From: Xestospongia muta
Taxonomy: Eukaryota; Porifera; Demospongiae; Haplosclerida; Petrosiidae
DNA length: 64,000 bases
NCBI GenBank assembly: GCA_963693285.1
Contig: OY848923.1
Span: forward strand, 7,340,451 to 7,404,450
Direction of reading: 5' to 3'
Positions 28,599-50,658 of the stretch are shown one piece after another (within the stretch, counting starts at the first letter, position 1; each line of letters begins with the position of its first letter). Position numbers and translations under genes: made by a program. The notes below the pieces were generated by a model that was given only the letters and a program-made list of their open reading frames with translations, had not been told where the DNA came from and searched no databases.

Positions 28599-30197
28599 AT
28601 GGCAAAATCTGATTACAAGTATCAGTTTGTTAGTCCTCCTCCTGATGATGTCATATGTCCTCTGTGTCTAGATATTGTTGAAGAACCACACCAGTTTACT
28701 TGTTGTGGTCACCATGTCTGTAGAAAATGTGGAGATAAACTCAAACAGCAAGATGCTATTCCACAATGTCCAATGTGTCGAAATAATGAGTATGGAACTG
28801 TTCCTGATAAATACTTTGAACGTAACATTCTCAACAAGTTGCCGATATGGTGTACTGAGGGATGTGGTCAGGAGGTGGAACTAGGTCAACTCAAGAACCA
28901 CCTAACACAGTGTCCATATGTTCAAGAGGATTGTCCTTATGGGTGTGGTCAACAATACCAACGTCAATACATAGAGGAACATAAAGAGAAGTGTCCAAAA
29001 CGTCCTTTTATTTGTGATTATTGTAAGTACCAGTCAACCTATGAGGTAATAGTTAATGAACATTATCCAGTATGTGACAAGTATCCTATCATCTGTCCTA
29101 ATGAGTGTTCTGGAGATGAGATAGAGCGAGGAATGTTACGAGATCATCTTGATAAATGTCCCCTCCATGTTGTATATTGTCCTTATGGGTGTGGTGAACA
29201 ATACCAACGTCGGTACGTAGAGGAACATAAAGAGAAGTGTTCAAAACGTCCTTTTATTTGTGGTTACTGTAAATACCAGTCAACCTATGAGGTGATAGTT
29301 AATGAACATTATCCAGTATGTGACAAGTATCCTATCATCTGTCCTAATGAGTGTTCTGGAGATGAGATAGAACGAGGAATGTTACAAGATCATCTTGATA
29401 AGTGTCCCTTCCAGGTCGTAGAGTGTGAATTTAGTCATATGGGATGTCAAGAGAAGGTTCGTCGTTGTGATCTAGCTCAACATCTGTCTGATAATGGTAT
29501 CCACCATAGTCTTCTCTCCTCTAAAATGATATATGAGAGTTTGCAAAAGATGATGGAAGAGAAAGACAGACAACTACAGGAGAAAGATAAACAACTACTA
29601 GAGAAGGAAACTCAGTTAGCAGAAATGGCAGAAAAACTACAATCAACAGTTCAGCTAAAGGAAAGACAGTTACAAGAGAAAGATAAGAAGCTCAATGTCT
29701 TGCTTGAGAAGTTAGAATATTTACACACTGTAGTTGGTAAAATGAGCAACAAGGCATTTGGTGAGGTTGTACTGTCTGTTACCATGACAGAATTTAAAGA
29801 GAAGAAGGAAAGCACTGACAACTGGTTTAGTCCTCCTTACTTTACTCATTTCCAACATGGATACAAGATGTGCTTTGAAGTGGATTTCACTAATGATAAA
29901 TCACTACGTATTGATTCGTACATGATGAAAGGCCATTATGATGGTTTTCTTCTGTGGCCATTTAAAGGGAAAGTTATCGTACAACTCCTCAACCAATTAG
30001 GTGATCATCACCATTATGATTATGTCTTCGATTATAAAGACAAAGAGCAAGGGAAAAAAGTTACTAGAGGTTTACGAGGGGACTACCTAGAAACTGCAAC
30101 TCTTCCATATAGCAGACTAGGCTACAATAGTAGTACTAACTGTCAATATTTAAAAGATGACTGTCTACAGTTCAAAGTCATTATACCTCCTCAATAA
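28599..30197 (+). CDS. TRAF-like RING/MATH protein with two zinc-finger modules (array locus 11)
   Basis: An intact intronless gene of 532 residues with the same domain layout and RING residues as loci 9 and 10 (CCGHHVCRKCG). The sequence is a patchwork. The first half and the KAFGEVVLSV block follow locus 10. KGHYDGFLLWPF and LETATLP match locus 2. KGKVIVQLL and NSSTNCQY match locus 9. Such mosaics are what gene conversion or unequal exchange in a tandem array produces. It acts, by family, as a cytoplasmic signalling adaptor or E3. The full 3' flank with TTACAGTTAACAAACATAAT follows. Confidence 0.92.
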   Translation: MAKSDYKYQFVSPPPDDVICPLCLDIVEEPHQFTCCGHHVCRKCGDKLKQQDAIPQCPMCRNNEYGTVPDKYFERNILNKLPIWCTEGCGQEVELGQLKNHLTQCPYVQEDCPYGCGQQYQRQYIEEHKEKCPKRPFICDYCKYQSTYEVIVNEHYPVCDKYPIICPNECSGDEIERGMLRDHLDKCPLHVVYCPYGCGEQYQRRYVEEHKEKCSKRPFICGYCKYQSTYEVIVNEHYPVCDKYPIICPNECSGDEIERGMLQDHLDKCPFQVVECEFSHMGCQEKVRRCDLAQHLSDNGIHHSLLSSKMIYESLQKMMEEKDRQLQEKDKQLLEKETQLAEMAEKLQSTVQLKERQLQEKDKKLNVLLEKLEYLHTVVGKMSNKAFGEVVLSVTMTEFKEKKESTDNWFSPPYFTHFQHGYKMCFEVDFTNDKSLRIDSYMMKGHYDGFLLWPFKGKVIVQLLNQLGDHHHYDYVFDYKDKEQGKKVTRGLRGDYLETATLPYSRLGYNSSTNCQYLKDDCLQFKVIIPPQ

Positions 30198-32138
30198 GGA
30201 AGGACGTGACTATATATATTTAGAACATTAGAATATTATTTTATTTTACATATTTTTATTAATTGTTAGTATGTAATGTTTTTGTAACTATCAAAAATGT
30301 TTTTTCTATGCTGTTGTTTGTAATAAAATGCAAAACCTTTTACAGTTAACAAACATAATAGTGGACCCAATTTGGATACAGAGATAGGAATATAGGTTAC
30401 AGAGAGATAAAAGTAAGTAAAAAGATTTATTAGACATGAATATGAAGATAGTCCTTTGTTATCTTGAGACCAATTTTAAAAAACATTTACTTGCACTTTT
30501 TTATATCTTTATTAAAATAGTTCAAAATGTGTGTATGAAGTCATCCATACAAGTGGACTAGACACTATTATTTGTTGTTAATGTAGTTTTATGTATTATT
30601 TTAAATTTTGTATTAATATATTATTATCACTATGTTATTATATTTCATGTACATGTTCATTTAATTATTGGTAAAATATTATAGGAAATTTTTATTAAAT
30701 GTTACATGAATAATGGAATAGATGGACCTAATGTCTTACTGGTCTTCAGTGATAGTTGAAACCTCCTACAGTTTGTATATTATAATTAACAGTGATATAA
30801 ATGAAAGGGCTAGAACATAATTAGTGTGAAACTGTCCCTCACTTCTAAAGGCACTCTACAATTATGGCCATTATATACTATGGTGCTAAAACTCTGTTTA
30901 TTTATTTTTATATGTTATTTTTTACAAATTAATAAAAGATCTCAACTTGATCAAACTAAAACCATCAATTGTCATATTACATTCATGTATGTATCCATCA
31001 ATTCGTCCATTTATCTGTCCATACAACAATTCTCTGTTTATTATATATTCATTAATCTATTTATATACTGTATATTGATAAATATCCTAAATTGAATCAT
31101 TTGTGCTATTATGTAGGGGGATGTGCAATTGCCATCTCTACTATCTTGTTTGCATTCTTTGTATTGGACTGATAATAGCCGTCTTTACATTTACTTTATA
31201 ATTTCTTTACTTGTTTGCTTAGTTTTTAAATGCAAGTCTTTAGATAGCCAATAATAGTATACTGGAAGGTATTGAGGTTCCATGTTCAAGCAGCTCTCAA
31301 AGTATTATTACATATTGTGTGACTGATTAAATAAATTAATAACCAAAAAGTAACTGGGAACTTGGAATTGTTTCATTGTGAGTTCTGGACAACAAGGAGG
31401 CTGGTCCTCCAAAATACAACAAGTTTAGATACTTAATTTAATGTATCATAGCTAGACTTACAGTCATTAGCTTATCAGTCTGTCATAAAATAATTATCCT
31501 GAATCTACTTTTATTAGCTGAACATATAAAGGATGTATTAGTCTATACTTACTGGTATCCTAACTAAATGAATATATAATAAACAGAGAATTATCATAGA
31601 AAGAAATACTACAATTGATTAAAACAAAAATTATGATCAAGTTTTAAGTGAGATATTTCAATCAACAATCAGAGCCATCCCTACATAGACTCTGTTACTG
31701 ATACCTGGTTAAATTAAGTGACAGAGATATTTTTATATACATGATATTTATAAACATAAAGAGCAAATTACAATCAGCTGAGTACATATATTAAAAACAA
31801 GTCTTACTAATTTAATATAAGGTATATAACAAGTACTTATAATCTCTAGTTTGTATTAACTCACATAATGTGTGTGTGAGTTGATGTCTTTACATGTACA
31901 CTGCCATCATTATGTAATTAACAGAGAATGGAGGTTGTCAATATAGTATTATAAAATCATATTAATGCTTACTTCATTATATAATAATAGCTATTGTTGA
32001 TCATTTGAACATTGCTTGGTCAAAAGACTAGCATCACATAGTATCATGTTGCAGAAACACTATATAACATGTTGTTTACATACCCTAATTATGAAAAGGA
32101 AATAATGATCATAATTATATGAAACCTTAGTTTACAAG
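30198..32138. other. Spacer upstream of TRAF locus 12, second half duplicated at 34.4-35.3 kb
   Basis: The first 900 bases are the common TRAF 3' flank. From about 31115 (GTGCAATTGCCATC) to 32138 the sequence is repeated at about 34415-35290 before locus 13. It includes TTGTTTGCATTCTTTGTATT and GTGTGTGAGTTGATGTCTTT. The two copies differ by small insertions. No gene is seen; the block probably includes the promoter of this TRAF subtype. Confidence 0.6.
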
Positions 32139-33506
32139 ATGGCCAAAAGTGATTACAAGTATCAGTTTGTTAGTCCTCCTCCTGATGATGTCATATGTCC
32201 TCTGTGTCTAGATATTGTTGAAGAACCACACCAGTTTACTTGTTGTGGTCACCATATCTGTAAAAAATGTGGAGACAAAATCAAACAGCAGGCTACTACT
32301 CCATACTGTCCAATGTGTCGACATAATGAGTGTACAATGTTACCTGATAAATATTTTGAACGTAATACTCTCAACACATTGCCAATATGGTGTACTGAAG
32401 GGTGTGGTCAAAAGGTGGAGCTAGGTCAACTCAAGAACCACTTACCACAATGTCCATGTGTTCAATACAATTGTCCTTATGGGTGTGGTCAACAGTACCA
32501 ACGTCAGTACATAGAGGAACATAAAGAGAAGTGTCCAAAACGTCCTTTTATTTGTGGTTATTGTAAGTACCAGTCAACCTATGAGGTGATAGTTAATGAA
32601 CATTATCCAGTATGTGACAAGTATCCTATCATCTGTCCTAATGAGTGTTCTGAAGATGAGATAGAACAAGGAGTGTTACAAGATCATCTTAATAAGTGTC
32701 CCTTCCAGGTAGTAGAGTGTGAGTTTAGTCATATGGGATGTCAAGAGAAGGTTCGTCGTTGTGATTTAGCTCAACATTTGTCTGATAATGGTGTCCAACA
32801 TAGTGCTCTCTCCTCTAAAATGATCTATGAGAGTTTGCAGAAGATGATGGAAGAGAAAGACAGGCAACTACAGGAGAAAGAGGCTCAGATAGCAGAGAAA
32901 GATAGAGAATTGAAAGAAGTAATACAGGAGAAAGACCGACAGCTACAGGAAAAAGATAAGAAACTCGATGACTTGTCAAAGAAGTTGGAACAATTGGAGT
33001 GTGTATTTGCTAGCATAAATGACAAGGTTTGTGACGTTCCATTTTTTACAATGACAGAGTTTCAAGAAATGAAGGATAAGAAAGCCCAATGGTTTGATCG
33101 AGGTGAATGGCTCAGTCCTTCTTATTTTACTCATGTTAATGGATACAAAATGTGCTTTGAACTTGATTTAAAAGGATTTCTCACAACATCATTGCATATT
33201 TATTCCTATATGATGCAAGGTCCTCATGACGATATTCTTGAATGGCCATTTAATGGGAAAGTTATCGTACGACTCCTCAATCAGTGTGGTAATCATCATC
33301 ATTATGATTATGTCTTTGATTATAAAGACAATGACCGAGGGAGAAGAGTTATTAGTGGAGAACGAGGGAGCCATTTATCAACTCAGAGTACATGTCTTCC
33401 ATTAGATCAACTAGACTACAATGCTGATATTAACTGCCTATATTTAAAAGATGACTGTCTCAAGTTTAAAGTTATAGTATCTCTCTACAATAAATGGATC
33501 GAATAA
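32139..33506 (+). CDS. TRAF-like RING/MATH protein, single zinc-finger module (array locus 12)
   Basis: An intact intronless gene of 455 residues from ATG 32139 (MAKSDYKYQF). RING about 20-60 with CCGHHICKKCGDKIKQQ and CPMCRHNEC; TRAF zinc fingers about 85-225, one module only; coiled coil about 232-300 with EKDRQLQEKEAQIAEKDREL; MATH about 315-450 (GEWLSPSYFTHV, GYKMCFELDL, WPFNGKVIVRLL, LKDDCLKFKVIV). The tail is SLYNKWIE, not the usual P(P)Q end, so the stop was lost and the frame ran on a few codons. The RING resembles loci 1, 2 and 13 (KIKQQATTP) more than loci 9-11. Confidence 0.9.
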   Translation: MAKSDYKYQFVSPPPDDVICPLCLDIVEEPHQFTCCGHHICKKCGDKIKQQATTPYCPMCRHNECTMLPDKYFERNTLNTLPIWCTEGCGQKVELGQLKNHLPQCPCVQYNCPYGCGQQYQRQYIEEHKEKCPKRPFICGYCKYQSTYEVIVNEHYPVCDKYPIICPNECSEDEIEQGVLQDHLNKCPFQVVECEFSHMGCQEKVRRCDLAQHLSDNGVQHSALSSKMIYESLQKMMEEKDRQLQEKEAQIAEKDRELKEVIQEKDRQLQEKDKKLDDLSKKLEQLECVFASINDKVCDVPFFTMTEFQEMKDKKAQWFDRGEWLSPSYFTHVNGYKMCFELDLKGFLTTSLHIYSYMMQGPHDDILEWPFNGKVIVRLLNQCGNHHHYDYVFDYKDNDRGRRVISGERGSHLSTQSTCLPLDQLDYNADINCLYLKDDCLKFKVIVSLYNKWIE

Positions 33507-35290
33507 ATGTAATATGTGATTAGCGTAATAATCTACATAAAATTGTCAGTACATGTGGGTGCAAGTGAGAGAAAAGACAATGACTACTTGGTCAGCCACT
33601 GTGCTTTTTATATATAACGTGCTATGTAATTATACTTTATTAGATTATTGTTTTATTATTTCTGTAGATGTAGATGCACTTTATTTTTTTACAATTATAT
33701 TATGAACCAAATACTTCTCAAATTTTATTGACTGATAAACCTACTAAATAAGTACTGAATATCAGTCAAATTTAAGCTGGCAGCTATGATGGTTAGAGGT
33801 ACCAGAATATCAATCATACCTGGCAGCCATGATGGTTAGAGGTTTCTTGAATAAGGGCTCCTACTCATATTAGTCAACAAGAATACACAGGTCTCAGATC
33901 ATCAACCAGTGAGAGGAAATTCCTCAGGATTAAAGGGAGTAGAGAGAGAAGTAGATCTGACATCTTATATCACCTGCTATACCAAAATATCTCTTCACAT
34001 TTTCATGGATAGGAATAGTTTTCAATTTTACAAAACAGTTCAACTCATGATCAGTTTTGAATTGACAAAAGATTTCAACCTGATAACACTAGACTGAATG
34101 TATTATGACATACATTAATCCATCCAGTAAATATTTTATACTTGTCCATGCATATATGCCAATCATTTCATCTAACTAGTTAACAGTCTTAAATCATATA
34201 TTAGTGTAAGTAAATAATGAAAACTTCTACAAATAATTGTAAGGATGGCTAATATCAGTACATTAAAATGCAAACAAGATAGTAGGGTTGCAGTTGCATC
34301 ATCCCTACAAAATAACGCAGGCACAGAATACAGTATGTCACTGATATTATAATAAGTGACTGAGATAGTTGATGAATATCCTAAATTGAACTAATTGTGC
34401 TCTTTTATGTAGTGATGATGCAATTGCCATCCCTACTATCTTGTTTGCATTCTTTGTATTGGACTGATAATAGCCGTCTTTACATTTACTTTATAATTTC
34501 TTTACTTGTTTGCTTTATTTTTAAATGCAAGTATTTAGATAGCCAATAGTATACTGGAAGGTATTGAGGTTCCATGTTCAACCAGCTCTCAAAAGTGTTA
34601 TTACATATTGTGCGACTAATTAAATAAATTGATAACCAAAAAGTAACTGGGAACTTGGAATTGTTTCATCATGAGTTCTGGACAACAAGGAGGGTGGTCT
34701 TCTAGAATACAGCAACAAGTTTAGATACTTAATTTAATGCATCATAGCTAGACTTACAGTCATTAGCTTATCAATCATAAATTAATTATCCTAGATCTTT
34801 TTTTACAAGCTGAACATATAAAGGAGGTAATAGTCTATACTTACTGATATCCACACTGCTAATAGTTATCAAATTATCATGAACTAATAAAAAGTAGAGG
34901 CAGAGGAGGAAAGACAAACAAATTTGACCCAATTTGTGTCTGTAGTCCTTAGAAACCTTAATCTATAACTGAGTCATAACAAAGGAATTATCATAGAAAG
35001 AAACACTACAATGAATTGAATAAAAATTATGATCCAGTTTTAATGTGTGTGTGAGTTGATGTCTTTACATGTACACTTTCATTATTATGTAATTAACAGA
35101 GAAAGGAGGTTGTCAGCATTATAAGATCAAGTAAAGCTTACTTCATTATATAATAATAGCTATTGTTACTTATCTGAACATTGTTTGGTCACAAGTATAG
35201 TATCATGTTGCAATAACACTATAATATATTGTTTACATAGCCTAGTTATTAAAAGGAAATAATGGTCATATTATATGTAGCCCTTACAAG
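33507..35290. other. Spacer between TRAF loci 12 and 13
   Basis: A short direct repeat, TGGCAGCTATGATGGTTAGAGG, trimmed to its shared core GATGGTTAGAGGT, occurs twice at about 33779-33842. From about 34415 the sequence duplicates the upstream block of locus 12. No gene is seen. Confidence 0.5.
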
Positions 35291-36655
35291 ATGGCACAGG
35301 AAAGAGTCAGTGACTATAAGTATCAGTTTGTTAATACTCCTCCTGATGATGTCATATGTCCTCTGTGTCTAGATATTGTTGAAGAACCACACCAGTTTAC
35401 TTGTTGTGGTCACCATATCTGTAAAAAATGTGGAGCCAAAATCAAACAGCAGGCTACTACTCCACACTGTCCAATGTGCCGACATAATGAGTGTACAATG
35501 TTACCTGATAAATATTTTGAACGTAATACCCTCAACACATTGTTAATATGGTGTACTGAAGGGTGTGGTCAGAAGGTGGAGCTAGGTCAACTCAAGAACC
35601 ACTTACCACAATGTCCGTGTGTTCAAGACAATTGTCCTTATGGATGTGGTCAACAATACCAACGTCGGTACATAGAGGAACATAAAGAGAAGTGTTCAAA
35701 ACGTCCTTTTATTTGTAGTTATTGTAAGTATCAGTCAACCTTTGAGGTGATAGTTAATGAACATTATCCAGTATGTGACAAGTATCCTATTATCTGTCCT
35801 AATGAGTGTTCTGGAGATGAGATAGAACGAGGAGTGTTACAAGGTCATCTTAATAAGTGTCCCTTCCAGGTGGTAGAGTGTGAATTCAGTCATGTGGGAT
35901 GCCAAGAGAAGGTTTGTCGTTGCGATCTAGCTCAACATCTGTCTGATAATGGTATCCACCATAGTGTTCTCTCTTCTAAAATGATCTTTGGGAGTTTACA
36001 GAAGATAATGGAAGAGAAAAACAAACAACTACAGGAGAAAGATGCTGAGATAGCAAAGAAAGATGATGAAATAAAAGAAGTAATACAGCAGCTACAAGAG
36101 AGAGATGGAAAGCTAGATGATTTGTCAAAGAAGTTAGAACACTTGGAGTGTATAGTTGCTAACATACAAAGTATAGTTAGTAGCGACGCTGTTATGTTAG
36201 TTACAATGACAGAGTTTGAACAAAAGAAAGATGACAGAGTTCGATGGTATAGTCCTCCTTTTTTCACTCATTTCAATGGATACAAGATGTGCTTTGAGGT
36301 GGATTTCAAAAATAGCGACCACAATAGATCATTAGAAATTTATTCCCACGTGATGAGAGGTCCTCATGATGATTATCTTCAGTGGCCATTTAAGGGGAAA
36401 GTTATCGTCCAACTCCTCAATCAACGTGGTGATGACCATCATAACCATGTCTTTGATTATAAGGACAGTGACCGAGGGAAAAGAGTTACAAATGGAGAAC
36501 GAGGGGAATTAACGAAGGGTGCATTTGATGAGTTATCCGATGAACCAGTAGTGTGGCCGTATCTTCCTTTAGACGAACTAGATTATAATGTTTTATTTAA
36601 ATATTTAAAAGATGACTGTCTCCAGTTTAAAGTCATAGCACCTCCCCCTCAATAA
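35291..36655 (+). CDS. TRAF-like RING/MATH protein, single zinc-finger module (array locus 13)
   Basis: An intact intronless gene of 454 residues from ATG 35291 (MAQERVSDYKYQFVN). RING about 23-64 (ICPLCLDI, CCGHHICKKCG, CPMCRHNEC), TRAF zinc fingers to about 230 (one module), coiled coil about 236-295 (EKNKQLQEKDAEIAKKDDE), MATH about 310-454 (WYSPPFFTHF, GYKMCFEVDF, WPFKGKVIVQLL, YLKDDCLQFKVIAPPPQ). The MATH domain has the loop GELTKGAFDELSDEP, longer than in the other copies, and is the most divergent of the intact genes. It is the last array member and lies tail to tail with AGL, 469 bp away. Confidence 0.9.
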   Translation: MAQERVSDYKYQFVNTPPDDVICPLCLDIVEEPHQFTCCGHHICKKCGAKIKQQATTPHCPMCRHNECTMLPDKYFERNTLNTLLIWCTEGCGQKVELGQLKNHLPQCPCVQDNCPYGCGQQYQRRYIEEHKEKCSKRPFICSYCKYQSTFEVIVNEHYPVCDKYPIICPNECSGDEIERGVLQGHLNKCPFQVVECEFSHVGCQEKVCRCDLAQHLSDNGIHHSVLSSKMIFGSLQKIMEEKNKQLQEKDAEIAKKDDEIKEVIQQLQERDGKLDDLSKKLEHLECIVANIQSIVSSDAVMLVTMTEFEQKKDDRVRWYSPPFFTHFNGYKMCFEVDFKNSDHNRSLEIYSHVMRGPHDDYLQWPFKGKVIVQLLNQRGDDHHNHVFDYKDSDRGKRVTNGERGELTKGAFDELSDEPVVWPYLPLDELDYNVLFKYLKDDCLQFKVIAPPPQ

Positions 36656-37124
36656 ACGACTATTAATATTATTAATATCACTCTCCCATTAGTAAATTTA
36701 TGTTCATAATTGAATTTTTTACTAGAAGTCATTTTAAACAATAGTCATGATGTCCGTACTTTGTGTATTTATTGATCACATACCCTGTAAAAATCTAAAC
36801 TATTAAAAGAACAAGTTACCATGTTTATTTTACATGTATTCATAAAGTAGTACAAGTATTATGAGTATATTTTTATTCTATCAAGTAGTTCTGTGGTTGT
36901 AGACAACTCTCTATTTAATTATTTTTATATATGATACTATTATCATAATACTGTGAAGATTAATTAGACAAGAGTTAAAAATTACAGTATTATAGACAGC
37001 CACATTAATATATATAACTATAATATATACACATACACACATATAATAAATAAAGTTACTACTGACTCAAACACTAGTGAATGGTACTACTGATTGGAAC
37101 ACTGCATAGGTCACATGACTAGTA
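36656..37124. other. Convergent spacer between the TRAF array and AGL
   Basis: AT-rich sequence with no gene. It must hold the 3' ends of TRAF locus 13 and of AGL on opposite strands. Several AATAAA words occur, among them one near 37046. Confidence 0.5.
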
Positions 37125-47705
<10,581 letters not shown>

Positions 47706-47813
47706 TTCTTCCAGTGTAGTGGTAGCACTGCAGCCCTGCCTTCATCCGCCAGCTTTATATTCGTTTATTATATTGTGTTTATCAATGACGTTTAGCCCCG
47801 CCCAGTTTTCATC
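47706..47813. promoter_or_regulatory. Divergent promoter of AGL and the YJU2B-type gene
   Basis: Only 108 bp separate the two start codons. The stretch contains a GC-box-like CCCCGCCC near 47796 and a CRE-like TGACGTTT near 47786. No TATA box is clear. Confidence 0.6.
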
Positions 47814-49317
47814 ATGGTAGGTATCGATACTGTTTTAATGACAAGATGTGACGTATTTTCTTTTTATAGGCTGAAAGGAAAGCCACAAATAAGTATTATC
47901 CTCCAGAATGGACGCCAGAACAGGTTAATCAAATGCACGAATGGATGGATGCAGGACAGATGGATGACAAACAAGATAAATGGATGGATACTGGGATAAT
48001 TAATGGACAAATGGACGTTTAATTATCATTAAATAAATAGGGATCCCTCAATACATTTCACGGATCTCATCCGTTGAGAGAAAGGGCAAGAAAAATCCAT
48101 CAAGGAATTATTGGTGTCAGGTCAGTTACCATAGTTACCACATATAGAGAATAAATGAACACATATAGAAATACCATATATGGTAGTAACCAATACACCC
48201 TACAATGTATTGTATTACGTCATACATGTACATGTACTATAGGTTCGAATTACCATTCAATATATGGTGTGGTGGGTGTGGCTCTCATGTCGGTATGGGA
48301 GTAAGATATAATGCCGAGAAATCTCAAGTTGGCAAGTATTATTCCACACCTATTTTTAAGTTTCGTATGAAGTGTCATCTCTGTGATAACTATTTTGAAA
48401 TACAGACTGATCCACAGGTGGGTGTGGCTTAAATGTAGATGGGTGTGGTCACAAGTATCTAATACTTGATAATAATGATGTTACTTTCTATAGAATTCTG
48501 ATTATGTTGTAACAACAGGGGCTTCAAGAAAGAATGAGCGTTGGGAACATACCGAAGGAGAAACAGCATCTGTTGAGGGTAAAGAAGAAAAGGAAAAGAT
48601 AGCGACAGACCCAATGTTCCAATTGGAACATTCTGTTGAAGATAAAGAAAAGAGTACAGATGAAATGCCACGCCTACAACAATTACACGTATGTTTAATA
48701 CAGCTGGTAGTTAGTTACTTTGTAACATTCCTATTCTAGTCAATGCAAGAAGACAAAAGAGATGACTTTAAAATCAATCAACTCATAAGAAAACGATTTC
48801 GAGTAATAATTTGTTCATCTATCATTGATATATTACCAGTGATCCATTCATATAAATAACAGTCTTGTACAGTCCATTCGTCCATTCATTCATCTATCTA
48901 TCCATCCATCTATCCATTCAACTTTTTATCTATTAAACAATCTATTTATTTTAGACAGAGAAGAAAGAGTTAGAAAAAAAAGCTGAAAAAGATTTAGATC
49001 TACAAAAGAGACATTCAATCACAATACCTCTTGTACCAGAAAGTGATAAAGACATCACTGCTGCTAAAAAGGTAGCATTTAGTCAAAGAGAAGCCACATA
49101 TATAAAGAGAAAGAAGAGACAAGAAATTCGTAGTCAATCAGTGTTTGGTAGCAGTACTAATAAAGGAAGATCTGAATTAATAGCTGCTCGATTAAGAATG
49201 GATATTAGAAGTGGAGGGAAAGACTTGAGACTAGCAGCTGCTGCTGGGAGTAGTAAAACTTTAACAGATTTAAGAACACAACTAGGTGTACAAACTGGTG
49301 CTAATAAAAAATTATAA
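47814..49317 (+). CDS. YJU2B: YJU2-family splicing factor (CCDC130-like)
   Basis: Seven exons: 47814-47816 (the ATG alone), 47870-47923, 48041-48120, 48243-48417, 48494-48688, 48740-48802, 48955-49317, together 310 residues. It starts MAERKATNKYYPPEWTPEQ, continues HPLRERARKIHQGI, and has the family's zinc-binding core FNIWCGGCGSHVGMGVRYNA and RMKCHLCDNYFEIQTDP (two CxxC pairs). A charged coiled-coil part with ITIPLVPESD follows. These are hallmarks of CCDC130/YJU2B, a relative of the Cwc16/Yju2 spliceosome factor that helps the first catalytic step. Human CCDC130 is about 400 residues; the C-terminus is shorter here. A one-codon first exon is odd but fits the frame and the GTAGGT donor. Confidence 0.92.
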
Positions 49318-49383
49318 TACAATACTTATAAATTATTAATCGTTATTAATTGATGCTAATTAGTGGGCGTGGCTGCTTTAAAC

Positions 49384-49832
49384 ATGGCTGCTCCTTTTAA
49401 AAGAGGTAACTTACTCTATTGGTTATTTATGAGGTTATGATGATGTCTATAGAAATGAAAGTCACTCAGGAAGAGATGGCTGAAGCTAAAGTACCGCTCA
49501 ATCTGAGAGATTATTGTGCTCATTTATTTATACCACTCATGAAGTGTCGTAAAGAGAATTATTATTTACCATGGCGATGTACACAGGAGAAACATGCCTG
49601 GGATGAGTGTGAATTCCAAGAGTATGTTGTAACATCTCTTTATAGGCAAAATGCATGTAATATTTTATATGTTGAAATAGTTGGTTTGTTAGTGGAGGTG
49701 ATATACCATGTATGTATGTGTTGTGTATTGAACATCTGTATAACTGTTGATGTTTGTCAGATCATATAGGAGTATGTTTTTTTGACAAAATGAATGCCCA
49801 ATAGCCACTGTTGCTATCTTTTTCTCTCTCTT

Positions 49833-49883
<51 letters not shown>

Positions 49884-49884
49884 T

Positions 49885-49977
<93 letters not shown>

Positions 49978-50034
49978 TTCTTAGATCGTGTAAGACAGAA
50001 ACAAAATCAAAAGTTAGAAATGAAAGACTCATAA
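49384..50034 (+). CDS. NDUFB7: NADH dehydrogenase 1 beta subcomplex subunit 7
   Basis: Three exons, 49384-49405, 49453-49621 and 49977-50034, give an 82-residue protein. It has RDYCAHLFIPLMKC and RCTQEKHAWDEC, that is two CX9C pairs, the twin-CX9C fold of this complex I accessory subunit imported into the mitochondrial intermembrane space. It ends DFLDRVRQKQNQKLEMKDS. Human NDUFB7 is 137 residues, so both ends are short here. The first intron is only 47 bp. The second contains a (CT)n run that leads directly into the CAG acceptor. It starts 66 bp after the YJU2B stop on the same strand. Confidence 0.9.
49822..49976 (+). repeat. (CT)n tract ending in the NDUFB7 exon 3 acceptor
   Basis: About 150 bases of CT with a few TTT interruptions run straight into CAG at 49974-49976. 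Confidence 0.9.
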
Positions 50035-50658
50035 CATGCAGTTACTAACCAGACAACAGTATAGTCAATATCTTATGATCATAATATAATAATATGTATA
50101 ATTCTAAACACTTTTGAACTGTTGTCACTACTTGTGTACAATCGAGTACATGGTAATACTTGATGGGTGTGGTCACTTCAACTATTATATGTTATTAAGT
50201 TAGTGGCCTTTGGAAATTATTATCAAGTGAACATAATTTGTGTTAAAATCACACACCAAAACTGATTCAAGTTATATCTTTAACAGCAATTTTGTATCAA
50301 TGCTGAAAACCTTAACATTATTGTTGTATTTCCTTTCTCTCTAATTTACCTCTCTACATTTATTAAGTAGTTTAACAATCTAAAAAGGTTAGAAATGAAA
50401 CACTTAACACATTAACCAACCAGACGGCATACATCAATAAAAAGACAGGTTTCCATGGCAACAAAAACACTTGCCTTTTGTTTTGAGAGGGATACTTTGA
50501 TTTACAAAAATAGTAAAAAAATTATAGTAAAAAGTTTTTTAATAAAATATTAACAATAACAACATAAAATTTTAATATTTTTTTAATATAGATAATTTTA
50601 ATTCAAAAGTTATATTGAATGACATATAACATAGATATAGTTCTATTAATAATTAACC
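50035..50658. other. Convergent spacer between NDUFB7 and ATG4
   Basis: AT-rich; no gene seen. Around 50390-50420, words such as TTAGAAATGAAA and ACCAACCAGAC resemble the region just after the NDUFB7 stop (about 50010-50055), suggesting a small local duplication. Confidence 0.4.
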
